Shown: positions 1-7,333 of the stretch, piece by piece
How positions within the stretch are numbered: the first letter of the stretch is position 1
How the letters are laid out: each line of letters opens with the position of its first letter
NCBI GenBank assembly: GCA_016710235.1
Contig: JADJLG010000001.1
Coordinates: forward strand, 2,469,501-2,533,500
Direction: 5' to 3'
DNA: 64,000 nucleotides
Source: Saprospiraceae bacterium
Lineage (GTDB): Bacteria > Bacteroidota > Bacteroidia > Chitinophagales > Saprospiraceae
Notes under the pieces: model-generated
The model's database searches: none
What the model was told of the DNA's origin: nothing
What the model saw: only the letters and a program-made list of their open reading frames with translations
Program-made: the position numbers and the translations under genes

Positions 1-134
1 TGGAGCAGTGTACTTTTTCCCGCACCTGAGGATCCCACTATACTGACTAGTTGACCCTTGTCAATGGACAGACTTACCCCCTTGAGAACGCTTGTATTTT
101 GAAATTTTTTGACAATATCTGAACAATAAATCAT
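1..134 (-). CDS. ABC transporter ATP-binding protein, LolD-like (5' end only)
   Basis: Only the first 44 codons are present; the gene runs off the left edge. The reverse strand reads from an ATG at 134 and begins MIYCSDIVKKFQN, followed by a Walker A P-loop, GSSGAGKSTLL, at about residues 35-45. The short start-to-P-loop distance and the wording around it (VLKGVSLSIDKGQLVSIVG) resemble the LolD/MacB/FtsE group, which powers lipoprotein release or other envelope ABC machines from the cytoplasmic face. The Walker B and signature motifs lie outside the window, so the exact subfamily is an inference. The 226 bases between this start and the next gene contain no coding sequence that I can see and probably hold both divergent promoters. 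Confidence 0.75.
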   Translation of the reverse strand, partial: MIYCSDIVKKFQNTSVLKGVSLSIDKGQLVSIVGSSGAGKSTLL

Positions 135-360
135 TGATAGTTAGTTGATTATATAGTGAGTCATTTCATATCTGATCGATCTTTTCAGCTTTGGTATTAC
201 AATTGCCATAGCTATTTGGTGAGTAGATCGAAAAAATACTTGAATATATTATACATAATGTATGCAAAATAAAGCAAGTATTCGTTCTAAATGTGAAAGT
301 TGCCTTAATTTTAGGCACTCAAATAATAAGCTCTTCCCTAAATGAAATGAATTTGGTACA

Positions 361-1578
361 ATGAATATTTTACAACTCTGCAAAAAGTATCCTTTCCCGC
401 TCAAAGATGGTGAAGCTATTGCTGTGGTAGAGATGAGTAGGGCTCTGGTCGATCAGGGTTGTCAAATGGATCTTCTGGCAATGAATACATTTCGCCACAA
501 AACCAATATTGGCAATGTGTTGCCGGCAGAGCTTGCACATTATCATGAAGTGACAAGTGTAGATGTAGACAATCAAATCAGGCTGAAAGATGCATTTTTA
601 AATTTATTTTCTCAAGAATCTTATCATATCTCCAGATTTGTCTCTGAGGCATTCAGATTAAAATTGATTGATTTACTCAAGAATAATCATTACGACGTTA
701 TCCAGTTGGAAACATTGTATTTAGCTCCGTACTTGGAAGATATCAAAGCACATTCTGATGCACTCATAGTGATGCGAGCACATAATATAGAGCATGAAAT
801 TTGGGAAAGAATTGCGGGCCAGATCAAATTTTTGCCTAAGCGCTTTTATTTGGATTATCTCAGTAAAAAACTGAAAAATTTCGAACTGGAAAAGTTAAAT
901 CAATATGATTTTTTAGTGGCGATAACGGAAAGAGATCTTCTCCAATTCAAAAGTATGGGTTATAAAAATGGATGCATAGCTGCACCGGTGGGATTCCACT
1001 TTCCGGAATACAAAGCTGAACGCAAGGACATCAAAAAGCCTAAAAGCATTGCATTCATTGGATCCTTAGATTGGATGCCGAATGTGGAAGGCTTGTCTTG
1101 GTTTTTGAGAGAAGCCTGGCCAAAAGTTCAACAGAAATTTCCTGAATTAAAATTTTATATCGCGGGTAGGAATGCACCTGAATCCATGTCACATATTTCA
1201 AGTACATCGGTGAAGTATGTGGGTGATGTAGAGGATGCTAAGAAATTTATCAATGACCATCCGATCATGGTTGTGCCATTGCTGGCCGGTAGCGGTATCC
1301 GGATTAAAATTTTGGAAGGTATGGCATTAGGACGCGTCGTGATCACTACAAGTGTTGGCTTAGAAGGTATTCCAGCCCAGCATGGCAAACATGTGCTTCT
1401 GGCCAATACCGCAGATGAATTTGTAAAGGCAATTGAAAAATGTATTTTGAATGAAGACATTGCCTCTCAAATCAGCCTAGCTGCAGAAAATTTTGTAAGA
1501 CAAAAATTTGACAGGTCAACTATGGCATCTCAAATTGTGGAGGCTTACAAGCAAGCACTTCACGCTTATCATTCATAG
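361..1578 (+). CDS. Glycosyltransferase family 4 (group 1)
   Basis: A 405-residue GT-B fold glycosyltransferase, expected to transfer a sugar from a nucleotide-sugar donor during surface polysaccharide or glycolipid synthesis at the inner membrane. The N-terminal half has the acceptor-domain pattern (KYPFPLKDGEAIAVVEMSRAL, a loop that usually carries a Gly-rich turn). The C-terminal half has the donor-domain signature: FIGSLDWMPNVEGLSWFL near residue 235 and VPLLAGSGIRIKILEGMALG near residue 310, which carries the conserved Glu of the E-x7-E region. No signal peptide is visible. It is followed 19 bases later by a GT2 enzyme, so the two probably act in one pathway. The donor and acceptor cannot be named from sequence. 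Confidence 0.85.
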   Translation: MNILQLCKKYPFPLKDGEAIAVVEMSRALVDQGCQMDLLAMNTFRHKTNIGNVLPAELAHYHEVTSVDVDNQIRLKDAFLNLFSQESYHISRFVSEAFRLKLIDLLKNNHYDVIQLETLYLAPYLEDIKAHSDALIVMRAHNIEHEIWERIAGQIKFLPKRFYLDYLSKKLKNFELEKLNQYDFLVAITERDLLQFKSMGYKNGCIAAPVGFHFPEYKAERKDIKKPKSIAFIGSLDWMPNVEGLSWFLREAWPKVQQKFPELKFYIAGRNAPESMSHISSTSVKYVGDVEDAKKFINDHPIMVVPLLAGSGIRIKILEGMALGRVVITTSVGLEGIPAQHGKHVLLANTADEFVKAIEKCILNEDIASQISLAAENFVRQKFDRSTMASQIVEAYKQALHAYHS

Positions 1579-1597
1579 TGCAACTTGCATTGAGGAA

Positions 1598-2803
1598 ATG
1601 ATTATCTTGTGTATTATTTTTTTTGTTTCTCTGTTCTTAATTCTCCACAGTTATATTTTTTTTCCTGTCAGCTTAAAACTGATTTACAAATTTTTTCAAA
1701 GTAAATCGGCTCCCAAAGAAATTGAGCCCCAATTTCCGCAGGTTTGTATCATCATGAGTGTTTACAATGAAGAAAAAGTCATTGAAAAAAAGATAAAATC
1801 AATAATTAACAGCCATTACCCCGCAGAAAAATTGAGTATATACATTGGGTCAGACGCTTCTTCAGATGGTACAAATGCGATAATGAGACAATGGGCATCT
1901 CAATATCCTCGTTTTAAATTCTTCGAATATTCAGAACGAAGGGGAAAATCAAGTGTACTCAATGATTTGTTGGATGAAATTCTCAAAGACTATAAGCCCG
2001 ATCCTGATATAATTTATGTGTTTACCGATGCCAGTGTGTTTTTAGGTGAGGAAACGATACAAACTCTCATTCAGAATTTTAATTCTAAGGAGATTGCGTT
2101 AGCCGATGCGCGCATTGTTCCTGTAAGTCAATTACAAGGTGGAATTTCGCATTCCGAAAAATTTTATTTGGGACGGGAAGCAGATATTAAATTTATGGAG
2201 GGCGAAATATGGGGATGTATGATGGGAGTATTTGGTGGGTGTTTTGCTGTGCGTTCCAATTTTGCATGTAAAGTTCCTCCACAATTAGTAGTGGATGATT
2301 TTTATATTACCATGAGGGTTTTGGAACAAGGTGGCAAAGCGATTTATGACAATAAAGCGGTGTGTTTCGAGGGGATACCTGATGAAATGAAAGAAGAGTT
2401 TAAACGAAAGAAAAGAATCAGCTCTGGCAATTTTCAAAATTTAATAGCGTTTTTACATTTCTTATGGAGTGGTCCTTTAAGTAGGTGGTATTGTTATGTT
2501 TCGCATAAAGTATTGAGGTGGATGGGTCCTTTTTTCATAATCGGTATGTTGGCAAGTTCCTTTGTGCTGTGCATGATGGGATTATGGTTTTTTCGTTGGC
2601 CCTTTATCAGTTTATTGATTCTTTTTTTGTTTTTTCCCCTTCTAGATTATTTCCTTTTTAGTTTAAAAATACGAATCCCAATGTTGAGGCATATTCGCTA
2701 TTTTGTAATGATGAACATTGCATTATTTTCAGGGTTTATTAACTTCAGTCGGGGGATTCGCAAAAGTTCTTGGGAACCTCCAAAACGAATGAACGATTTA
2801 TAA
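1598..2803 (+). CDS. Glycosyltransferase family 2, membrane-anchored
   Basis: About 401 residues from the ATG at 1598. An upstream in-frame ATG at 1508 lies inside the previous gene and would add a hydrophilic, non-conserved tail, so it was not used. An N-terminal membrane helix (MIILCIIFFVSLFLILHSYIF) precedes a GT-A catalytic domain: the nucleotide-binding start VCIIMSVYNEEKVIEKKI, the SDASSDGT loop, FTDASVF in the DxD position, and a late VVDDFYITMRVLEQGG with the ED-like base. KRKKRISSG matches the processive-GT2 Q/RxxRW-like region only loosely. Two or three C-terminal membrane helices follow. The architecture resembles cellulose or hyaluronan synthase-like polymerases, but the product is unknown. 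The stop codon overlaps the start of ribB (TAATG). Confidence 0.83.
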   Translation: MIILCIIFFVSLFLILHSYIFFPVSLKLIYKFFQSKSAPKEIEPQFPQVCIIMSVYNEEKVIEKKIKSIINSHYPAEKLSIYIGSDASSDGTNAIMRQWASQYPRFKFFEYSERRGKSSVLNDLLDEILKDYKPDPDIIYVFTDASVFLGEETIQTLIQNFNSKEIALADARIVPVSQLQGGISHSEKFYLGREADIKFMEGEIWGCMMGVFGGCFAVRSNFACKVPPQLVVDDFYITMRVLEQGGKAIYDNKAVCFEGIPDEMKEEFKRKKRISSGNFQNLIAFLHFLWSGPLSRWYCYVSHKVLRWMGPFFIIGMLASSFVLCMMGLWFFRWPFISLLILFLFFPLLDYFLFSLKIRIPMLRHIRYFVMMNIALFSGFINFSRGIRKSSWEPPKRMNDL

Positions 2804-3900
2804 TGATCAGCAATATTGAATCCGCAATTTCAGATATCCGCAATGGTAAGTTAATTATTGTGGTAGATGACGAAGACCGAGAAAATGAGGGTGATCTCAT
2901 TTGTGCTGCAGAAACAATTACCCCGGATGTAGTGAATTTTATGGCTACTCACGGGCGAGGATTGATATGCACTCCGATAGAAGACAGGAGAGCAGAAGAT
3001 CTTCAATTACCTTTAATGGTGAGTAACAATACTGCATTACACGAAACGGCATTTACCGTTTCTGTTGACCTCATGGGGCATGGTTGCAGCACAGGAATTT
3101 CAACATATGATCGAGCCTTGACGATTCAAGCTTTGGCCTTACCTGAATTTAATGCGGGAGATTTTGCCAGGCCAGGCCATATATTTCCTCTGAGGGCAAA
3201 ACCTGGAGGCGTATTGCGGCGGACAGGACATACCGAAGCTACAGTCGACCTGTCCAGATTGGCTGGTTTACGCCCTGCGGGTGCTTTGGTAGAGATATTG
3301 AACGACGATGGCAGTATGGCAAGGATGCAAGATCTGGTTGAAAAAGCTGTAGCCTGGAATCTTAAAATGATAACGATTCGGGATTTAGTGGAATATAGAT
3401 TAAAAAAGGAGAAGCTGGTTACCATCGATCAAGAATGGCATACCGACTCAGAATTCGGACCTCTGCATTTTATCGTTTTTAAACAACTGGATAATGGTAT
3501 CTATCATGTTGCTATCCGGTGCGGCAAAAAGTCAAATCCTTCTGAAGATTTGATCCGTGTACAGTATTGTGATGCCATGAGTGAATTGATAGATTATCTG
3601 GGAAGATCCAGGCAATCCTCATTGTTCAAACTGCTACATAAATTGCAAGGAGAAGGAGGCGGTCTTCTTCTCATTATTCAGAATCCTGAGAAGAATGTAC
3701 ATCCATTGACAAAAATCGCAGATAAACATTTAGACCAGGCCACAGCTTCACATGCGGATCTGAGAGATATTGGGATAGGTGCACAAATTCTTCGGGAACT
3801 TGGTGTGCAAAAAATGCATCTCATCACCAATCATCCCAAAAAATTAGTCGGTTTGGAAGGTTATGGCTTGCAGATATTATCCCATAGAGAGATGAATTAA
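2803..3900 (+). CDS. ribB: 3,4-dihydroxy-2-butanone 4-phosphate synthase with degenerate GTP cyclohydrolase II domain
   Basis: About 365 residues from ATG 2803; an in-frame TTG at 2770 lies within the preceding gene. Residues ~1-200 form a complete RibB domain, which converts ribulose 5-phosphate to the four-carbon riboflavin precursor: DDEDRENEGDLI binds metal and substrate, and THGRGLICTPI, GCSTGIS, RPGHIFPLRA and GHTEATVDL are all intact. Residues ~205-365 align with GTP cyclohydrolase II (RibA), keeping the tail DLRDIGIGAQILRELGV and NHPKKLVGLEGYGL. However, the zinc-binding Cys-x10-Cys-x-Cys stretch is gone (it reads VQYCDAMSELIDYLGRSRQS), and the RGIGL loop is replaced. The C-terminal half is therefore probably not a cyclohydrolase and may be structural or regulatory. 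Translation is probably coupled to the upstream GT2 gene. Confidence 0.9.
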   Translation: MISNIESAISDIRNGKLIIVVDDEDRENEGDLICAAETITPDVVNFMATHGRGLICTPIEDRRAEDLQLPLMVSNNTALHETAFTVSVDLMGHGCSTGISTYDRALTIQALALPEFNAGDFARPGHIFPLRAKPGGVLRRTGHTEATVDLSRLAGLRPAGALVEILNDDGSMARMQDLVEKAVAWNLKMITIRDLVEYRLKKEKLVTIDQEWHTDSEFGPLHFIVFKQLDNGIYHVAIRCGKKSNPSEDLIRVQYCDAMSELIDYLGRSRQSSLFKLLHKLQGEGGGLLLIIQNPEKNVHPLTKIADKHLDQATASHADLRDIGIGAQILRELGVQKMHLITNHPKKLVGLEGYGLQILSHREMN

Positions 3901-4441
3901 AAGCTTTTAAAGTTTATTTTTTTGTCTTTGCGCATTGGGTATTGCTGATTTGACCTTAATTTATTTTCGTTTATCAAAGGGCCTGTTTTGGGACTCGTAT
4001 TATAGTCTGAAACTAATATAAACTCCTTGAATTTATTTATTGAGAATTATTTGAATACCAGCTTTTAGTTTGTAGACTACTAATCTTTGAATCCAGAGGC
4101 TTAAGCTCCGAGAATTGGCTTCATCAGGCAGATCAACTTTTAAGTTTTTTTGAAAGAAAAATTGATTCCAAAACTCTTGTACTGCCTTAAATGAAACTTT
4201 ATTGCACATTTAATGAATCCCTAATATACCTTGTTTCCAAAGATATTATTGTCAATTCTGTCAATAAATATTCAGAATATTTTACTTTTATTCATGTTGC
4301 AGTTTTAACACCGGCTTTTAGAAGAAAGAATCTACGTTTTGGTTTTATGCTCCCAACTTCTTCTAGCAGTCAGAATTATTATTGTTTGTGGGTAATTAAC
4401 GTATAAGACTTCTTAACTAAACACTATGTTAGTTCAATATT
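3901..4441. other. Intergenic region of about 540 bases, no confident gene
   Basis: AT-rich spacer between the convergent ends of ribB and pabA. Two short open frames exist. One is on the plus strand, 4191-4406 (71 codons). The other is on the minus strand, 4209-4033 (58 codons, starting MCNKVSFKAVQEFW). Neither has a convincing ribosome binding site or a recognisable family. The minus-strand frame has a more protein-like composition and could be a small gene or a decayed remnant. I saw no strong terminator hairpin here. Confidence 0.4.
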
Positions 4442-5038
4442 TCACTCAGATAGCCATCTGCTGATCATAGTATGTCCCAGCGGTGTGAGAAATGATTCAG
4501 GATGAAATTGCAGGCCTTCTATTTTTCGCGTTGGGTGGATCAAACCCATGATCATCCCGCTGCTTGTTTGACAGCTGATCTCTAAAATGTTGTTGCTCAT
4601 TTTTCGATCAACATACCAGCTATGATATAGCCCAACTTCAATCGGTTCGCTTATGCCGAACAAAATGCTCTTTGGGTTAAGCTTAGGGGAGATTTCAATC
4701 TTTTCCTGGATGCCATGAGCTACCTCCAATTTTCTTTCCAATTTCAAGCCAAAGTGTTGTGCTATGGCTTGATGACCCAGACAGATGCCCAGAATATCGT
4801 GAGTTGGAATACATGTAATCAAAATTTTTTCCATTAATGGGAAATCTTGTGGCTTACCTGGTCCAGGGGAGAAGATTATTTTATCAGGCATACCTTCTAG
4901 ATTAGTGTCAGTATATTTTCCTGAAACGATCATTACACTTGCATTCTGGGCTTCAAGTAATTGCACCAAGTTATAGGTGAATGAATCTTCATTATCGATG
5001 ACACAGACCCGAATTCTTGCTCTTTTCATGAATTCCAT
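4442..5038 (-). CDS. pabA: Aminodeoxychorismate/anthranilate synthase glutamine amidotransferase subunit
   Basis: A 198-residue class I glutamine amidotransferase that supplies ammonia from glutamine to the chorismate-aminating subunit. The start of the domain is VCVIDNEDSFTYNLVQLLE. The oxyanion strip is FSPGPGKP. The nucleophile elbow GICLGHQAIAQHFG has the catalytic Cys at about residue 87, and GLQFHPESFLTPLGH supplies the His-Glu pair near residue 180. Length and motifs fit PabA/TrpG. It is divergent from pabB, with only 36 bases between the two starts, and no trpE is in sight, so a role in p-aminobenzoate (folate) synthesis is more likely than tryptophan. Either Met1 or Met4 could be the start. 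Confidence 0.9.
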   Translation of the reverse strand: MEFMKRARIRVCVIDNEDSFTYNLVQLLEAQNASVMIVSGKYTDTNLEGMPDKIIFSPGPGKPQDFPLMEKILITCIPTHDILGICLGHQAIAQHFGLKLERKLEVAHGIQEKIEISPKLNPKSILFGISEPIEVGLYHSWYVDRKMSNNILEISCQTSSGMIMGLIHPTRKIEGLQFHPESFLTPLGHTMISRWLSE

Positions 5039-5074
5039 ATAACTTTCCGGCTTAAAGATAATTGTTCTGTTCCA

Positions 5075-6076
5075 ATGTCAGAATTATACAGACCATATGC
5101 AGATGTCATAAACAATATAAACCGGTGTTACGTAAGTAAAACACCGTTTTTATTTGCGATAAACTATAGTAAGACATTGGGTATATTTACAACGACCTCG
5201 CCATTTGGATTGAATGCAAAGATCAAAGCTGAGATCAATCATGATCACAATGTAAAGGCATTTACTCTGCATTCTAATCTTGATGAGAAATTAGTGTTTC
5301 AAAAAGAGTTTCTTAGTTTTCAAACTTATCAATCTAAATTTGAAAGGGTGGTGGATCACCTGAAATTGGGTAATAGTTATTTGCTTAATTTAACCTTGAA
5401 AACTCCTATTGCAATTAATCTTTCTTTGGAACAAATATTTCATTTGAGCAGCTCCAGGTATAAACTTTTAGTGCCAGGTCAGTTTGTGTTATTTTCTCCG
5501 GAGAGATTTGTTAGAATAGAGAATGGTATGATCTCTACAAATCCTATGAAAGGTACTACAGACGCCGATATTGACAGAGATGGAAGTGGACTTTTAATGA
5601 GTAAAAAAGAGAATGCAGAACACAATACAGTTGTCGATTTATTAAGGAATGATCTCAGTATTGTTGCTGAAGGCGTCCGTTTGCGGCGGCTAAAATACAT
5701 TGAAAAAATAAAAACCAGATTTGGATCTTTGTGGCAAATGAGCTCAGAAATTGAAGGGCACTTACGAAAAGAATTTTTGCAACAGCCCGGATTTATTTTC
5801 GATAAACTGTTGCCTGCAGGATCAATATGTGGCGCTCCTAAAAAAATGACATGTCAAATCATTGATGATGTCGAGGGATATGATCGGGGTTTCTATACCG
5901 GTGTTTTTGGATATTTTGATGGGAATTCAATCGATAGTGCTGTGATGATTCGATTTATAGGTATTGATCCTGATGGTTCCCAATACTATTGTGCAGGAGG
6001 AGGGATAACTGCTCAATCCATTTTGGAAGACGAGTATACGGAGTATAAAAATAAAATTTATGTTCCTATATTTTGA
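5075..6076 (+). CDS. pabB: Aminodeoxychorismate synthase component I
   Basis: 333 residues, short compared with the ~450 of Escherichia coli PabB because the N-terminal region is reduced. It aminates chorismate to 4-amino-4-deoxychorismate using ammonia from PabA. Chorismate-binding motifs are complete: NPMKGT (the Lys marks PabB rather than TrpE, which usually has Ala there), KENAEHNTVVDLLRNDL, TRFGSLWQMSSEI, LPAGSICGAPKKM and GVFGYFDGNSIDSAVMIR. The last 17 bases overlap the start of the class IV aminotransferase gene, so the two are translationally coupled. Together with pabA on the opposite strand this is a compact folate-branch cluster. Confidence 0.9.
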   Translation: MSELYRPYADVINNINRCYVSKTPFLFAINYSKTLGIFTTTSPFGLNAKIKAEINHDHNVKAFTLHSNLDEKLVFQKEFLSFQTYQSKFERVVDHLKLGNSYLLNLTLKTPIAINLSLEQIFHLSSSRYKLLVPGQFVLFSPERFVRIENGMISTNPMKGTTDADIDRDGSGLLMSKKENAEHNTVVDLLRNDLSIVAEGVRLRRLKYIEKIKTRFGSLWQMSSEIEGHLRKEFLQQPGFIFDKLLPAGSICGAPKKMTCQIIDDVEGYDRGFYTGVFGYFDGNSIDSAVMIRFIGIDPDGSQYYCAGGGITAQSILEDEYTEYKNKIYVPIF

Positions 6077-6665
6077 AACAATAGCTCTTATCGATGGAAA
6101 ATTGAGGAATATCGATTTACACATAGATCGAATGAAGCGCTCAATTTTATTTCACCATGGTATTGAAATGACCTGGAATGTGAACTTAAAATTATCTTGT
6201 ATCAAAATCAATAGCAAATCAAAGATTCGCGTTAAAGTAATGTATGGTCCTGAATCGTATCACATTGACATAGAGTCTTATAAACCTGTGATACTAAATC
6301 AAGTAATTGTTAAGAATTCAAATTTGGATTACAAATGTAAATATGTGGACAGAAGTAAGTTAAATGAGTTAAATTATAACTTACCACGTGATTGTGAAGT
6401 TCTGGTAGTCAGGAATGGCTATATTACTGACTGTCTGAAGTATAATATTATCCTTAAAAAATCGACAGAATGGTATACGCCGGAAACTTTTTTATTAGAT
6501 GGAACCATGCGAACATTTTTATTACAAAGTGGACTAATTAAAACTGCATGCATCCGTATTGAGGATATTCATCTGTACGAATCCTTCAAATTGATCAATG
6601 CAATGAATGATTTCGATGAATCGCCCGAGTATCCAATTAAGATGATCCAAATCGCGAAGAGTTAG
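6060..6665 (+). CDS. pabC: Class IV aminotransferase, probable 4-amino-4-deoxychorismate lyase
   Basis: 201 residues, a short fold-type IV PLP enzyme. It overlaps pabB by 17 bases, which supports the lyase step that releases pyruvate and p-aminobenzoate. Visible family features are the N-terminal FETIALIDGKLRNIDLHIDR, the Lys in CKYVDRSKLNEL at about residue 98 as the expected Schiff-base residue, VVRNGYITDCLKYNIIL (cofactor phosphate region) and WYTPETFLLDGTMRTFLL near residue 140. Bacteroidota proteins of this length in pab clusters are normally called PabC-like. An alternative is a general D-amino acid or branched-chain aminotransferase, but the context argues against that. The yggS start follows its stop codon directly. 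Confidence 0.8.
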   Translation: MFLYFETIALIDGKLRNIDLHIDRMKRSILFHHGIEMTWNVNLKLSCIKINSKSKIRVKVMYGPESYHIDIESYKPVILNQVIVKNSNLDYKCKYVDRSKLNELNYNLPRDCEVLVVRNGYITDCLKYNIILKKSTEWYTPETFLLDGTMRTFLLQSGLIKTACIRIEDIHLYESFKLINAMNDFDESPEYPIKMIQIAKS

Positions 6666-7322
6666 ATGAAAAAGTACCAAGAAGTATTAACTGAAGCCAA
6701 GAAGTATAGTGCTCAATTAATTGTTGTTTCGAAATCGCAAGATATTGACAAGATCAAAAGTTTATACGATTTAGGATGCAGGGATTTCGCAGAGAATCGT
6801 GTGCAAGATTTGCTTGAACGAAAAGCAGCTTTGCCTGGAGATATCCGTTGGCATTTGATTGGTCACCTTCAAACTAACAAGGTCAAATCAATCGTCACAT
6901 TCATCCATTCAATACAATCGGTAGATTCTGTAGACTTACTTAAAGTCATCGATGGACAAGCATCAAAGGTTGACAGATCTATAGATGTATTATTGGAAGT
7001 TAAAATTGCATTAGAACAAACGAAATTTGGATTTAGTAAAGAAGAATTATTTGCATTCTTAGAATCAGCTGACTACAAGAAATTTCACAATAGTCGGATT
7101 TGTGGTCTGATGGGTATGGCTACATTTACTGAAGATGCAAAGATCATCAGGAGTGAATTCAAATCATTAAAAAGTATTTTTGAAGAAGTGAAGCGATTTC
7201 ACATCTTTCCGGATGAGCAATTTGTAGAGTTATCTATAGGTATGTCTTCCGATTACAAAATTGCATTAGAGGAGGGCAGTAGTATGCTCAGAGTCGGGAC
7301 ATTAGTTTTTTCGGATTTGTGA
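6666..7322 (+). CDS. YggS/PLPBP family pyridoxal phosphate homeostasis protein
   Basis: 218 residues of an alanine-racemase-like TIM barrel that binds PLP without a known catalytic activity and buffers the cofactor. Family motifs are VVSKSQDIDKIKSLYDLG with the PLP-binding Lys near residue 23, FAENRVQDLLERKAAL, IRWHLIGHLQTNKVK and SIGMSSDYKIALEEGSSMLRVG near the C-terminus. The ATG directly abuts the stop of pabC, so it is the last gene of a pabB-pabC-yggS transcription unit. Placing a PLP carrier directly behind a PLP enzyme is a sensible pairing, although this is inference. Only 11 bases separate it from the convergent FG-GAP gene. Confidence 0.9.
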   Translation: MKKYQEVLTEAKKYSAQLIVVSKSQDIDKIKSLYDLGCRDFAENRVQDLLERKAALPGDIRWHLIGHLQTNKVKSIVTFIHSIQSVDSVDLLKVIDGQASKVDRSIDVLLEVKIALEQTKFGFSKEELFAFLESADYKKFHNSRICGLMGMATFTEDAKIIRSEFKSLKSIFEEVKRFHIFPDEQFVELSIGMSSDYKIALEEGSSMLRVGTLVFSDL

Positions 7323-7333
7323 AAAAATATAGC

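Noticed and set aside
1508..1597. Upstream start for the GT2 gene
   Set aside because: It lies inside the preceding glycosyltransferase gene and adds 30 residues that do not belong to the family; ATG 1598 starts at the membrane helix.
4191..4406. 71-codon plus-strand frame in the ribB-pabA spacer
   Set aside because: No ribosome binding site, no family, composition of random AT-rich sequence.
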